Assembly (NCBI RefSeq): GCF_003326755.1
Contig: NZ_JPWH01000021.1
Coordinates: 1-64,000 of the forward strand
Length of the DNA stretch: 64,000 nt
Direction of reading: 5' to 3'
Origin: Thalassospira profundimaris
Lineage (GTDB): Bacteria > Pseudomonadota > Alphaproteobacteria > Rhodospirillales > Thalassospiraceae
Shown: positions 45,435 to 54,654 of the stretch, piece by piece
Numbering within the stretch: the stretch's first letter is position 1
Layout: each line of letters begins with the position of its first letter
Notes under the pieces: generated by a model
Told to the model about the DNA's origin: nothing
Database searches by the model: none
Seen by the model: only the letters and a program-made list of their open reading frames with translations
Made by a program: the position numbers and the translations under genes

Positions 45435-46154
45435 GTGGCAAACACAACGGATACCGGCTTTACACCGATTGCGTCTTCCGGGCGCCGGGACGCCATTCTC
45501 GAAGCATTGACCAGCTTTATCGTCGAAGCCGGGCTTAAACCGGGCGACCGACTGCCGCCGGAACGCGAATTGATGACAGGGCTTCAGGTCGGCCGCTCCA
45601 GCATCCGCGAGGCAATTGGCCACATGCAGGCCCTGGGGATTGTCGAAATCCGCCGTGGATCGGGCACCTACCTTAAACGGGCCGTCACGGAAAAAACCGT
45701 TTACATGCCCCTTGCCATTGCCAGCCAGCGCGACGGGCTGCTGCAAACCCTGGAAGTCCGCCGCGGGCTGGAATGCGAAGCCAGCGTTCTCGCCGCCAAG
45801 CGCGCCACCCCGGAAGACATCGAGGAAATGCGCACCGCCCTTGACCATATGGAAGCAGTACATCTGCGCGAGGGAACCGCCGGGGAAGCCGACCTGGTGT
45901 TTCACCTGTCGATCTACAAGGCATCGGGCAACCCGCTATTTGAACAGTTGCTGGGTCAGATGCGCGAAGCCTTTGCTTCCTTTTTTAACACCCCGTTTAA
46001 CCGGCCCGATTTTGCCCGGGATTCCTTTGAATTTCACCGCATGCTGTTTGAAGCCATCGAACGGCGCGACCCTGAAAGCGCGCGCAAGCATACCCTCGCC
46101 ATCCTTGAAGTCGTCGAGAACGACATCGTGAGAATGTCCAATGAACACCAGTAA
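45435..46154 (+). CDS. FadR-type GntR regulator heading the ABC/PLP operon
   Basis: This 239-residue protein has an N-terminal winged helix (LPPERELMTGLQVGRSSIRE, ALGIVEIRRGSGTYL) and an FCD ligand domain (EADLVFHLSIYKASGNPLFEQ, SFEFHRMLFEAIERRDPESA). The start is GTG 45435 with AGGGA 7 bases upstream. It is co-transcribed with the PLP-enzyme gene, whose start overlaps its end by 14 bases. It probably autoregulates through the GTCnGAC sites upstream and senses the imported compound. Confidence 0.88.
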   Translation: MANTTDTGFTPIASSGRRDAILEALTSFIVEAGLKPGDRLPPERELMTGLQVGRSSIREAIGHMQALGIVEIRRGSGTYLKRAVTEKTVYMPLAIASQRDGLLQTLEVRRGLECEASVLAAKRATPEDIEEMRTALDHMEAVHLREGTAGEADLVFHLSIYKASGNPLFEQLLGQMREAFASFFNTPFNRPDFARDSFEFHRMLFEAIERRDPESARKHTLAILEVVENDIVRMSNEHQ

Positions 46155-47313
46155 GCCCCACATGAGCGCATCATCCCCCGCCACCACCGTGGCCCATGAC
46201 GAACACCATTTCGCCAATGCCGTGGTGCCGCCGATTTTTCAAAACTCGCTGTTCACCTTTAATTCCTTTGCCGATATGGAAGAAACCTATTCAGGCAAAA
46301 AGGTGCGCCCGGTTTACAGCCGGGGCCTGAACCCCACCGTGCGCGCCTTCGAGGAAAAAATCGCCAAACTGGAAAAAACCGAGGATGCCCTTGGCTTTGC
46401 CAGCGGCATGGCGGCGATCTCGTCCTCGGTTCTTTCGGTGGTCAAACCGGGCGACCGGATTGTTTCGGTCGAACATGTTTACCCCGATGCCTATCGTTTC
46501 TTTGAAATGATGCTCAAGGATCTGAATGTCAGCGTTGAGTATGTTGATGGCCGCGACAGTGATGCCGTGGCAAAGGCCATGCCGGGTGCCAAGCTGCTTT
46601 ATCTTGAAAGCCCGACCTCCTGGACCTTTCATGTCCATGACATTGCCAAACTGTGCGCCATCGCGCGGGAACATGGCGCGGTTTCGATGATCGACAATAG
46701 CTGGGCCTCGCCGGTTTTTCAGCAACCCGCCACACTGGGCTGCGATGTTGTCATTCATTCCGCGTCCAAATATCTGGGCGGGCACAGCGATGTGGTGGCT
46801 GGTGTGGTGGCAGGCAGCCGCGATTTTATCGGTCGCCTGCGCGGGCAGATTTTACCCTATCTGGGCGGCAAGCTTTCGGCCTTTGACGCCTGGCTTTTGC
46901 TGCGTGGTTTGCGCACCCTGCCCGCCCGCATGCGCGAACATCAGCGTTCCGGGCTGGCGATTGCGCAAAAACTTGCCGCGCATCCCGAAGTCACCGCCGT
47001 GCATCACCCGACCCTGGGCCGCAACATGCCCGATGGTTTGACCGGGGCTTCGGGCCTGTTTTCGTTTGAATTTTCACCCCGCGTCAACATCCCGCTTTTT
47101 TGCGATGCCCTGGGCCTTTTCAAAATCGGGGTCAGTTGGGGCGGGCATGAAAGCCTGATGGTGCCCGCCCTGATCACGCGGGCCCAAATCGGCGGTCCGA
47201 ATTCGGCACTGCGTTTCAATGTGCCCGAAAATCTTGTCCGCCTTCATGTCGGCCTCGAGGATGCAGACGATCTGTGGTCGGACCTGTCTGCCGCCATTGA
47301 TGCCGCCCTTTAA
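46141..47313 (+). CDS. Cys/Met metabolism PLP-dependent enzyme (cystathionine lyase/sulfhydrylase family)
   Basis: This 390-residue fold-type I enzyme has SGMAAISSSVL for cofactor phosphate binding, LLYLESPTSWTFHVHDI, the Asp in SMIDNSWASPVFQQP, the Schiff-base Lys in HSASKYLGGHSDVVAG, and a C-terminal WGGHESLM. These mark the cystathionine gamma-synthase/beta-lyase family, which makes or breaks C-S bonds in amino acids. The exact reaction cannot be told. It lies between a FadR-type regulator and a sugar-type ABC importer, so it probably processes an imported sulfur compound or acts on a C-S or beta-substituted amino acid from the substrate. Confidence 0.85.
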   Translation: MNTSKPHMSASSPATTVAHDEHHFANAVVPPIFQNSLFTFNSFADMEETYSGKKVRPVYSRGLNPTVRAFEEKIAKLEKTEDALGFASGMAAISSSVLSVVKPGDRIVSVEHVYPDAYRFFEMMLKDLNVSVEYVDGRDSDAVAKAMPGAKLLYLESPTSWTFHVHDIAKLCAIAREHGAVSMIDNSWASPVFQQPATLGCDVVIHSASKYLGGHSDVVAGVVAGSRDFIGRLRGQILPYLGGKLSAFDAWLLLRGLRTLPARMREHQRSGLAIAQKLAAHPEVTAVHHPTLGRNMPDGLTGASGLFSFEFSPRVNIPLFCDALGLFKIGVSWGGHESLMVPALITRAQIGGPNSALRFNVPENLVRLHVGLEDADDLWSDLSAAIDAAL

Positions 47314-47345
47314 ATAACAAAACGTTACATATCAGGGAAACTATC

Positions 47346-48614
47346 ATGAACTGGAAAGCAACAATCCTGGCAGGGGCAGCATCGCTTGCACTCGCCAGCC
47401 ATGCCTATGCCGATACCACCCTTAAACTGGTTGAGGTCATCACCAGCCCGGAACGAACCGAAACCCTTAAAAACCTGGTCAAGGAATACGAGGATGCCAA
47501 TCCCGGTGTGACTGTGGAAATCACATCGCTGCCCTGGGGGCAGGCATTTGAAAAATTCGCCACAATGGTTTCGGCAGGCCAAACACCCGATGTGGTTGAA
47601 ATGCCCGATACCTGGCTGACCCTTTATGCCAATAACGGGGCGCTTGAAAGCCTGGAACCCTACCTCAAGGACTGGGACGCGACCCAAAACCTGAATTCAC
47701 GCACCCTGGAATTTGGCCGTGCTGCGGGCGATACCGCCTATATGCTGCCTTATGGTTTTTATCTGCGCGCCCTGTTTTATAACAAAAAGCTGTTCAAGGA
47801 AGCCGGCGTTACCGAAGTTCCCAAAACGCTGGATGATTTCCACGAAGCTGCCAAAAAGGTTTCGGCACTGCCTGGCAAATATGGCTATTGCCTGCGTGGT
47901 GGCCCCGGCGGGCTGAATGGCTGGGTGATGTTTGGCGCAACTGCCGCCGGTTCCAACGAATTTTTCACCAAAGACGGTCAAAGCACCTTTGATTCCGATG
48001 GCTGGGTCAAGGGCCTGAAATTTGTTGTCGATCTTTACAAGGACGGGCTGGCGCCCAAAGACAGCCTGAACTGGGGCTTTAACGAAATTGTCGCCGGTTT
48101 CTATTCGGGCACCTGTGCCATGCTTGATCAGGACCCCGATGCCCTGATCGCGATTGCCAGCCGCATGAAGGCCGATGATTTTGGCGTTACCACCATGCCC
48201 AAAGGCCCGTCTGGCAAGGCATTTCCCACCATTGGCTATGCCGGGTGGTCCATGTTCAGCTCCAGCGAACATAAAGATGAAGCCTGGAAACTGATTGCGC
48301 ATCTCGAAAGCAAGGATTCCAACCTGACCTGGAACAAGCGTATCGGCGCACTTCCGATTTACAAAGGTGCTGAATCAGACCCGTTCTTTGCCTCGGAGCA
48401 GTTCAAAGGCTGGTTTGACGAACTGTCCGACCCCGATGTTCACCCGACCGTCATGCCAACCCATCTTGAAGAATTTGCCTATTTCAAGGACTCCCTGGTC
48501 ATTCGTACCAGCCAGGAAGCCCTTTTGGGCCGCATCACCCCCGAAGAACTGGGCAAACAGTGGGCCGATTACCTGACCCCGGCCCAGCAGAAATGGATGG
48601 CGAGCAAGCCGTGA
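47346..48614 (+). CDS. CUT1-type ABC transporter periplasmic binding protein
   Basis: This 422-residue family-1 (UgpB/MalE-type) solute-binding protein has a signal peptide (MNWKATILAGAASLALASHAYA). Motifs include NPGVTVEITSLPWGQAFEKF, TPDVVEMPDTW, a Trp-rich ligand cleft (GWVMFGA, LNWGFNEI) and a C-terminal KQWADYLTPAQQKW. Family-1 proteins usually bind oligosaccharides, glycerol-3-phosphate or related polyols. The ligand is unknown. Confidence 0.9.
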   Translation: MNWKATILAGAASLALASHAYADTTLKLVEVITSPERTETLKNLVKEYEDANPGVTVEITSLPWGQAFEKFATMVSAGQTPDVVEMPDTWLTLYANNGALESLEPYLKDWDATQNLNSRTLEFGRAAGDTAYMLPYGFYLRALFYNKKLFKEAGVTEVPKTLDDFHEAAKKVSALPGKYGYCLRGGPGGLNGWVMFGATAAGSNEFFTKDGQSTFDSDGWVKGLKFVVDLYKDGLAPKDSLNWGFNEIVAGFYSGTCAMLDQDPDALIAIASRMKADDFGVTTMPKGPSGKAFPTIGYAGWSMFSSSEHKDEAWKLIAHLESKDSNLTWNKRIGALPIYKGAESDPFFASEQFKGWFDELSDPDVHPTVMPTHLEEFAYFKDSLVIRTSQEALLGRITPEELGKQWADYLTPAQQKWMASKP

Positions 48615-49552
48615 ATACCATGACTGATGTCGGAAATCGTCCCGCCGCAAGGCGGGGCGTCTTTTCCCGCAGGGTTTCCGGCATTCTCGAACCCTATTAT
48701 TACGTTTCGCCGGCCCTGGTGCTGATTGTTGCCGTGATGCTGATGCCGCTTATCCTCGGCCTTAGCTATGCGTTTCGCGATATTCGCATTCTCAACCCGT
48801 TTAGTGGCGGGTTTGTCGGCCTGGCCCATTTCCAGACCCTGATGCACGACAGCGCCTTTTTGGGCGCGCTGGTCAACACGGCCTGGTGGACCTTTGGCTC
48901 GCTGTTTTTCCAGTTCACGCTGGGGCTGGTACTGGCCTTGCTGCTGAACCGCCATTTTGTTGGCCGTCGCCTGGTGCAGGCGCTGGTATTTCTGCCCTGG
49001 GCGGTGCCAACCTTCCTTTCAGGTCTGAACTGGGCCTGGATGTTTAACCCGGTGGTGGGTCCGCTGCCCCACTGGATGGTCAGCCTGGGGATTATGGAAA
49101 CCCCCTTTAACATCCTGTCCGACCCGGACCTTGCGATGTGGGGGCCGATTGTCGCCAATATCTGGTTTGGCATTCCGTTTTTTGCCATCACCCTGCTGGC
49201 CGCCCTGCAATCCATCCCGGGCGAGCTTTATGAGGCCGCATCCATTGACGGGGCCAATACCCGCCAGCAGTTTTTCAGCATCACCATTCCCTTCCTCGCC
49301 CCCACCATCGCGATCACGCTGATGCTGCGCACCATCTGGATTGCCAATTTCGCCGATCTGATTGTGGTGATGACCAAGGGCGGCCCGGCGGATTCAACGC
49401 AAATCGTTGCCAGCTACATTTTCACCCAGGCGTTTCGCCGTCTGGACTTTGGTTATGCCTCGGCCATTGCGGCCGTATTGCTTGTGCTGTTGCTGGCCTA
49501 TGCGCTGGGCGTGATTGCGCTGCGCCGTGCGATGACCCACGCTGATAGTTAA
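48611..49552 (+). CDS. CUT1-type ABC transporter permease (MalF/UgpA type)
   Basis: This permease of about 313 residues has six helices and the EAA motif ELYEAASIDGANTRQQFF-SITIPFLAPT. Translation probably starts at GTG 48611, which overlaps the preceding stop (GTGA) and has GGATGG at 10 bases; ATG 48620 is the alternative. It pairs with the next permease. Confidence 0.9.
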   Translation: MNTMTDVGNRPAARRGVFSRRVSGILEPYYYVSPALVLIVAVMLMPLILGLSYAFRDIRILNPFSGGFVGLAHFQTLMHDSAFLGALVNTAWWTFGSLFFQFTLGLVLALLLNRHFVGRRLVQALVFLPWAVPTFLSGLNWAWMFNPVVGPLPHWMVSLGIMETPFNILSDPDLAMWGPIVANIWFGIPFFAITLLAALQSIPGELYEAASIDGANTRQQFFSITIPFLAPTIAITLMLRTIWIANFADLIVVMTKGGPADSTQIVASYIFTQAFRRLDFGYASAIAAVLLVLLLAYALGVIALRRAMTHADS

Positions 49553-49570
49553 CCCCAAAGGAATTCGGAC

Positions 49571-50422
49571 ATGTCAACGCCGGGAAACTCCGCGCTTCGC
49601 AAAACGGTTTACTGGGGCACCCATTACCTGATGATTGCCGCCTTTGTCGTTTTTGCGCTTTTTCCACTTTACTGGCTTTTGAAGGTATCGGTAACACCCA
49701 ACGACATCCTGTATACTGAAGGGGTGCGAATGTGGCCGTCACGCACGACATGGGACAATTACACCTTCGTGATGACGCAAAGCAATTTCCCGCATTACTT
49801 CATGAATTCGGTGATCGTGTCGGGCAGCACCGCGTTTTTCACCTGCATCATTGCCGCTGTCACCGGCTATGCCTTTTCGCGGTTTCGCTTTCGCGGCAAA
49901 ATCATCATTGTCGCGCTGATGCTGATCACGCAGATGTTCCCGCTGGTGATGCTGATTGCGCCCATTTTCCGCATTCTCGCCCCACTGGGCCTGACCGACA
50001 GCCTGACCGGCCTGATCATTGTGTACACCGCCTTTAACGTGCCCTTTGCCACCTTTCTGATGCAGTCCTTCTTTGACGGGATCCCCAAGGACCTGGAAGA
50101 AGCCGCCATGATTGATGGCAACACCCGGTTTGAGGCATTCCGCCGCATCATCCTGCCGCTGACCCTGCCGGGCATTGCCGCCACCCTGGGCTTTGTCTTT
50201 ACCGCTGCCTGGTCGGAACTGTTATTTGCGCTGATGCTGGTCAGCAGTGAATCGGCCTCTACCTTCCCGGTCGGATTGCTCAGTTTCGTTTCCAAATTCG
50301 GTGTCGATTTCGGACAAATGATGGCCGCCGGTGTGCTGGCCCTGATCCCGGCCTGCGCCTTCTTCCTGCTGATCCAGCGTTATCTGGTCCAGGGGCTGAC
50401 GGCGGGCGCGGTCAAAGGATAA
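49571..50422 (+). CDS. CUT1-type ABC transporter permease (MalG/UgpE type)
   Basis: This 283-residue permease has six helices, the EAA loop DLEEAAMIDGNTRFEAFRRI-ILPLTLPG, and a characteristic NSVIVSGSTAFFTCIIAAVT segment. It starts 18 bases after the first permease gene and ends 11 bases before the ATPase gene. Confidence 0.92.
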   Translation: MSTPGNSALRKTVYWGTHYLMIAAFVVFALFPLYWLLKVSVTPNDILYTEGVRMWPSRTTWDNYTFVMTQSNFPHYFMNSVIVSGSTAFFTCIIAAVTGYAFSRFRFRGKIIIVALMLITQMFPLVMLIAPIFRILAPLGLTDSLTGLIIVYTAFNVPFATFLMQSFFDGIPKDLEEAAMIDGNTRFEAFRRIILPLTLPGIAATLGFVFTAAWSELLFALMLVSSESASTFPVGLLSFVSKFGVDFGQMMAAGVLALIPACAFFLLIQRYLVQGLTAGAVKG

Positions 50423-50433
50423 ACGAGGACAAA

Positions 50434-51546
50434 ATGGCTTCTATTGAAATTACCAATGCCCGCAAAAGCTATGGTGCTGTCGATGTGCTGCACGGCATCA
50501 ATCTTGATATTCAGGACGGTGAATTCATCGTTCTTGTCGGTCCGTCGGGCTGTGGCAAATCCACCCTTTTGCGCATGATCGCGGGGCTGGAGGACATCAC
50601 CTCGGGCGACATCAGCATCGGTGGCACCGTTATCAACGACCTGCAACCCAAGGACCGCGACATTGCGATGGTGTTTCAGTCCTATGCGCTCTACCCGCAC
50701 ATGTCGGTTGCCGAAAATATGAGCTACGCGCTGACCCTGCGTAAAACGGCAAAGGAAAAAGTCGCCAGCGCCATTGAAAATGTGGCGGGTGTGCTGGGCC
50801 TGAATGCCCTGCTTGAGCGCCGCCCCAAGGCCCTGTCGGGTGGGCAGCGCCAGCGTGTGGCGATGGGCCGCGCCATTGTCCGCCAGCCCCAGGCATTTTT
50901 GTTTGACGAACCACTATCAAACCTGGATGCCCGCCTGCGCGAACAGATGCGCACCGAAATCCGCAAACTGCACCGCCGCCTTGGCGCAACATCGGTTTAT
51001 GTCACCCATGACCAGATCGAAGCCATGACAATGGCGGACCGCATTGTCGCCATGTATAACGGCATTGTGCAGCAGGTTGGCACCCCGCTTGAGATTTATG
51101 ACCGGCCCGCCAACATTTTTGTCGCGTCCTTCATTGGCTCACCGGCGATGAATTTCCTTGAGGGTATCTATCAGGCCGAGGGGGACAAGGCGGCTATTAC
51201 GCTTGAGGATGGCACTGTTATTCCTGTTTTGCCCTCCCCGCAGGCCGAAAATGGCCAGCATATTACCCTCGGCGCGCGGCCCGAACATATCGACATTGTC
51301 CAAGATGGCTCCAGACCGGCGGTCAGCTCGAACGTCGAACTGATTGAACCAATGGGGCTTTCAACGCTGGTGCATGTTACGCTGGCGGGAAAACCGGTTA
51401 AAATCTTTACCCTGGCAAGGCCGGACCTTGCCATTGGCAGCCAGGTCCAGATTGCCTTTAACATGGACAAAACACATATCTTTGACCGCCAAAGCGAACA
51501 GCGCCTGTTGCCCCTAAATGAACCGCGCCATACTCAACAGACCTGA
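50434..51546 (+). CDS. CUT1-type ABC transporter ATPase (UgpC/MalK type)
   Basis: This 370-residue ATPase has Walker A GPSGCGKST, signature LSGGQRQR, Walker B AFLFDEPLSNLDA and H-loop VTHDQIEAMTMADR. The C-terminal TOBE regulatory domain includes ARPEHI and SLTLARPDLAIG-like strands. It energises the importer encoded upstream. It is the last gene of the operon, followed by a hairpin at 51604-51635. Confidence 0.93.
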   Translation: MASIEITNARKSYGAVDVLHGINLDIQDGEFIVLVGPSGCGKSTLLRMIAGLEDITSGDISIGGTVINDLQPKDRDIAMVFQSYALYPHMSVAENMSYALTLRKTAKEKVASAIENVAGVLGLNALLERRPKALSGGQRQRVAMGRAIVRQPQAFLFDEPLSNLDARLREQMRTEIRKLHRRLGATSVYVTHDQIEAMTMADRIVAMYNGIVQQVGTPLEIYDRPANIFVASFIGSPAMNFLEGIYQAEGDKAAITLEDGTVIPVLPSPQAENGQHITLGARPEHIDIVQDGSRPAVSSNVELIEPMGLSTLVHVTLAGKPVKIFTLARPDLAIGSQVQIAFNMDKTHIFDRQSEQRLLPLNEPRHTQQT

Positions 51547-51603
51547 GATCGAGAGATTTTTGCTGGCAGGGGCGGAATTATAAAGCCTCAAATGTAAAAA
51601 AAC

Positions 51604-51635
51604 GCCAGAAAATGTGATAGGCTGTCTTTTCTGGC
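51604..51635 (+). terminator. Hairpin after the ABC operon
   Basis: Nine base pairs (51604-51612 with 51627-51635) with A/T pairs next to the loop lie 57 bases after the ATPase stop. No clear T-run follows, so it is only a weak terminator candidate. Confidence 0.35.
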
Positions 51636-51747
51636 TTCGGGGAAGTCAGCCTCTTCACACGTTGCGTTTACGTCCCCACATAAAATTCAGGAGTGCCGAC
51701 CAGAAAGTTTCTATATCTCGGAAATACACAGCACCGGAAGCAATATC

Positions 51748-52515
51748 ATGGGAACGCTTGGCAAAATCCTGCTTTTTGCCGTCAGCCTTTTTTTGATGAC
51801 CGCGACATCGCACGCGCGTCAGACTCTTGTTATTGCGACCAACCACTACCCGCCCTATGTCACCGAGGACAATAACAGTTCTTTTCTGCGCGACCTGTTC
51901 GACGAAATCGGAAATCGCATTAATATCAATTTCGAATTTCACTTTTATCCCTGGAAACGCTGTGAACAGATGGTCGCCGAAGAAATTGCGTGGGGGACCA
52001 TTCCCTATCGCAAGACGGCAACCCGCCAGGAAAGCTTTTTATTTTCCGACCCCCTTTATCTGGCGGACTCGCATTTCTTTGCCTATAGCGCCGATGGCAG
52101 CAAACCCCCGATCAAATTCGACACCCTGACAGATTTGCAGCCTTATCGCCTTGGTGGCATTCAGGGCTATTATTATGAACCCTGGTTCACACAGGCCGGG
52201 CTGGATGTGACTTATGCCCTTTCCGAAGAACAGAATTTCCAGCTTTTGCAACATGGTCGCATCGATCTGTTTTCAACGGCCACCACAATGGGCTGGTACA
52301 TGATTGAAAGCCTCTTTCCGCCCGAAGAAGTCGCCAAATTCTATACCCTGGAAAAACCGCTGGTCGCAGGCGAAGGGTTGTTTCTGATGACGTCAAAGGA
52401 TTATCCGCAAACCCGCGTGCTGCTTGAAAAATTCAATCGCGGCCTGCAAGAGATCAAAACCGATGGCACCTTCGCCAAACTGGTTCACAAGCATGGTCTG
52501 GTGATGACCAATTAA
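51748..52515 (+). CDS. Orphan family-3 solute-binding protein
   Basis: This 255-residue exported protein has a signal peptide to about HARQ. Motifs include ATNHYPPYV, FYPWKRCEQMV and WGTIPYRKTATRQESFLFSDPLY. The YPWKRC motif marks the branch of stand-alone amino-acid-binding-like proteins often found without permeases. No transporter subunits are adjacent. It may be a sensor or periplasmic chaperone rather than a transport component. Confidence 0.8.
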   Translation: MGTLGKILLFAVSLFLMTATSHARQTLVIATNHYPPYVTEDNNSSFLRDLFDEIGNRININFEFHFYPWKRCEQMVAEEIAWGTIPYRKTATRQESFLFSDPLYLADSHFFAYSADGSKPPIKFDTLTDLQPYRLGGIQGYYYEPWFTQAGLDVTYALSEEQNFQLLQHGRIDLFSTATTMGWYMIESLFPPEEVAKFYTLEKPLVAGEGLFLMTSKDYPQTRVLLEKFNRGLQEIKTDGTFAKLVHKHGLVMTN

Positions 52516-52638
52516 GGTCCAGCGGCAGAAAATTAGAATATTCTGCGATATTTCAAACGAAAAACGCCACCCTCCACCATCGCGACGGTAATTGGCGGCC
52601 AAAAACAGCAACAATCCACCTTTTTCACGCAACAATTC

Positions 52639-52791
52639 ATGCGCCTCGCGACAATCATGGCGGCGGTGTGCTATCTGATAATCAATATTGCACTGCCTGC
52701 ATCAAAACAGAATTGGCAGGCACACATCGCGGGAAACACCCCATTGATTTTCGGGATCCACCGCCGATCTGAACCGACAGGGAATGAATAA
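52639..52791 (+). CDS. Possible 50-residue peptide upstream of the D-amino-acid transaminase gene
   Basis: The frame starts at ATG 52639 with a hydrophobic N-terminus (MRLATIMAAVCYLIINIALP), and its TAA overlaps the transaminase ATG by one base (TAATG). No ribosome-binding site is visible. It may be a coupled leader peptide or chance. Confidence 0.25.
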   Translation: MRLATIMAAVCYLIINIALPASKQNWQAHIAGNTPLIFGIHRRSEPTGNE

Positions 52792-53648
52792 TGCGTACTG
52801 TTTATGTCAACGGCAACTATGTGCCGGAAAACGAAGCATCCGTTTCAATTTTTGACCGCGCCTTTCTGTTTGCGGACGGTGTCTATGAAGTCACCTCTGT
52901 GCTGGATGGCAAACTGATCGACTTTCACGGGCATATTGCCCGGCTGGAACGTTCGCTTAAGGAACTCGGCATCAATTATCCGGTCGATAAGGATGCCCTG
53001 CTGGAAATCCACCGCGAACTGATCCGCAAAAACGACCTTGTAGAAGGCATGATTTACCTTCAGGTGTCGCGCGGGGCCGCTGCCGACCGCGATTTCATGT
53101 TCCCGTCCGCCGATGTCAAACCGACGATCGTTTTGTTCACCCAGTCCAAATCACTGGTCAAAAGTCCTGCTGCCGAACGCGGCCTGAAGGTTGCCAGCTT
53201 CCCCGATCAACGCTGGCGCCGCTGCGACATCAAAACCGTTCAGTTGCTTTATTCGTCGCTGGTCAAAAACGAAGCGGCAAAAAAGGGCGCGGACGATGCC
53301 TGGCTGGTGCTCGATGGCAAAGTGACCGAAGGGTCATCGAACAACGCCTATATCGTCGATGAAAACAACACCATCATCACCCGCGAACTGTCCAACGACA
53401 TTCTGCACGGCATTACCCGCAAGGCGATTTTGCAATGTGCGGCCGAACTGGACCTGAAGGTTGAAGAACGCGCCTTTAGCATTGCCGAAGCCCAAAAGGC
53501 AAAAGAAGCCTTCATCACCTCGGCCTCGTCCTTTGTCTATCCGGTCATTGAAATTGACGGGGCAAAAATCGGCGACGGCGTGCCCGGCCCGATCGCCAAA
53601 CGCCTGCGCGAAATCTATATCGAAGCCAATCGCGCCGCCGCCATCTAA
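52791..53648 (+). CDS. dat: D-amino-acid transaminase (class IV PLP enzyme)
   Basis: This 285-residue class IV aminotransferase has SIFDRAFLFADGVYEV near the N-terminus, the catalytic Lys in RRCDIKTVQLLYSSLVKN, EGSSNNAYIV for PLP phosphate contacts and FITSASSFVYPVIEID. The combination matches D-amino-acid transaminase rather than branched-chain IlvE. It interconverts D-alanine and D-glutamate with keto acids. A strong terminator follows. Confidence 0.88.
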   Translation: MRTVYVNGNYVPENEASVSIFDRAFLFADGVYEVTSVLDGKLIDFHGHIARLERSLKELGINYPVDKDALLEIHRELIRKNDLVEGMIYLQVSRGAAADRDFMFPSADVKPTIVLFTQSKSLVKSPAAERGLKVASFPDQRWRRCDIKTVQLLYSSLVKNEAAKKGADDAWLVLDGKVTEGSSNNAYIVDENNTIITRELSNDILHGITRKAILQCAAELDLKVEERAFSIAEAQKAKEAFITSASSFVYPVIEIDGAKIGDGVPGPIAKRLREIYIEANRAAAI

Positions 53649-53667
53649 GACCCGATACGCGCAACAA

Positions 53668-53706
53668 AAACGCCGCCTGACGATCGATCAGGCGGCGTTT
53701 TATTTT
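53668..53706 (+). terminator. Rho-independent terminator after dat
   Basis: A perfect 13-base-pair GC-rich stem (53668-53680 with 53688-53700) closes a 7-base loop and is followed by TATTTT. It may also stop the convergent HAD gene. Confidence 0.85.
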
Positions 53707-53730
53707 GTCATTTCAGCATTCTGGCAAACC

Positions 53731-54612
53731 TTACCAGCAAAAATCACCCATTGCATAGGTGACATGGCGGCCTGTCACTTCCAGAAGCTGATCGAGCCGG
53801 GCCTTGTCCGGCAGGGTACCACGCGGGGCATCCAGTTCCTCGGCATGGATACCGCCGGTGACAAAGGCAATATCCAGCCCGGCGGCATTGGCCCCGGCCA
53901 CATCGGTTGAAAGCGAATCTCCCACCACCAGCAGGCGGGCATCCGGCCCCATATCAAAGGCCTGCAGGCAAAAATCATAGGCACTCGCCAGCGGCTTGCC
54001 TTCCCAGCGCACATCCCCGCCCAGTTCCTCGTACCGGCCCGCAATGGCACCGGCGCAAATAATACGCTCGCCCCCGCGAATTACCTCGCGGTCCGGGTTC
54101 GGGCACAGCATTGGCAAATCCCGCGACAGGGCCAAATGCAGCATGTCTTCATATTTTGACACCGGGTCATGGTCGTCATCCGGGCCGGTGACAAGCATCC
54201 AGTCGGCCTCGTCGAGCGTGTCCACCACCTCGACATCCTGGTCTTCAAACATCGAATGATCGCGCACCGGCCCCACCCGAAACACCTTGCGCCCCAGTTT
54301 GCCATACCAGGCATCCACCCGGTCGCGCAGTTGATGATAGGCAATCTCGCCCGATGCCACCGCCGGGCCATACAGGCCCCGGTCAATCCCCATTTCTTCC
54401 ATCCGGGCGACCACAACGCTGGAGCGGCGCGGCGCATTGGACAACAGGGCCACGGGAATACCGGCCTCTTTCAGGGCCTTCATCGCCGGAACCGAATTGG
54501 GATAGGGCGTAACCCCGTCATGCACGACACCCCATAAATCCAGAATCACCGCATCATAATTGCCGATCACCTCGGACAGGCCATTAATCATCTGATAGGG
54601 CGTTTGCGGCAT
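53731..54612 (-). CDS. HAD-IIA family hydrolase (TIGR01459 type)
   Basis: This 293-residue HAD phosphatase has motif I DLWGVVHDG (the usual DxD is DxW), motif II LSNAPRR, a C2A-type cap in the middle, and motif III/IV VVGDSLSTDVAGA. The DLWGVVHDG form is typical of the TIGR01459 group of alphaproteobacteria, whose substrate is unknown; pyridoxal phosphate or nucleotides are suspected. It lies 42 bases downstream of pyrD on the same strand and may be co-transcribed. Confidence 0.85.
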   Translation of the reverse strand: MPQTPYQMINGLSEVIGNYDAVILDLWGVVHDGVTPYPNSVPAMKALKEAGIPVALLSNAPRRSSVVVARMEEMGIDRGLYGPAVASGEIAYHQLRDRVDAWYGKLGRKVFRVGPVRDHSMFEDQDVEVVDTLDEADWMLVTGPDDDHDPVSKYEDMLHLALSRDLPMLCPNPDREVIRGGERIICAGAIAGRYEELGGDVRWEGKPLASAYDFCLQAFDMGPDARLLVVGDSLSTDVAGANAAGLDIAFVTGGIHAEELDAPRGTLPDKARLDQLLEVTGRHVTYAMGDFCW

Positions 54613-54654
54613 CTCGGTTTTCTCCTGGGAATTACGGATGAGACGAAGGGCAGA

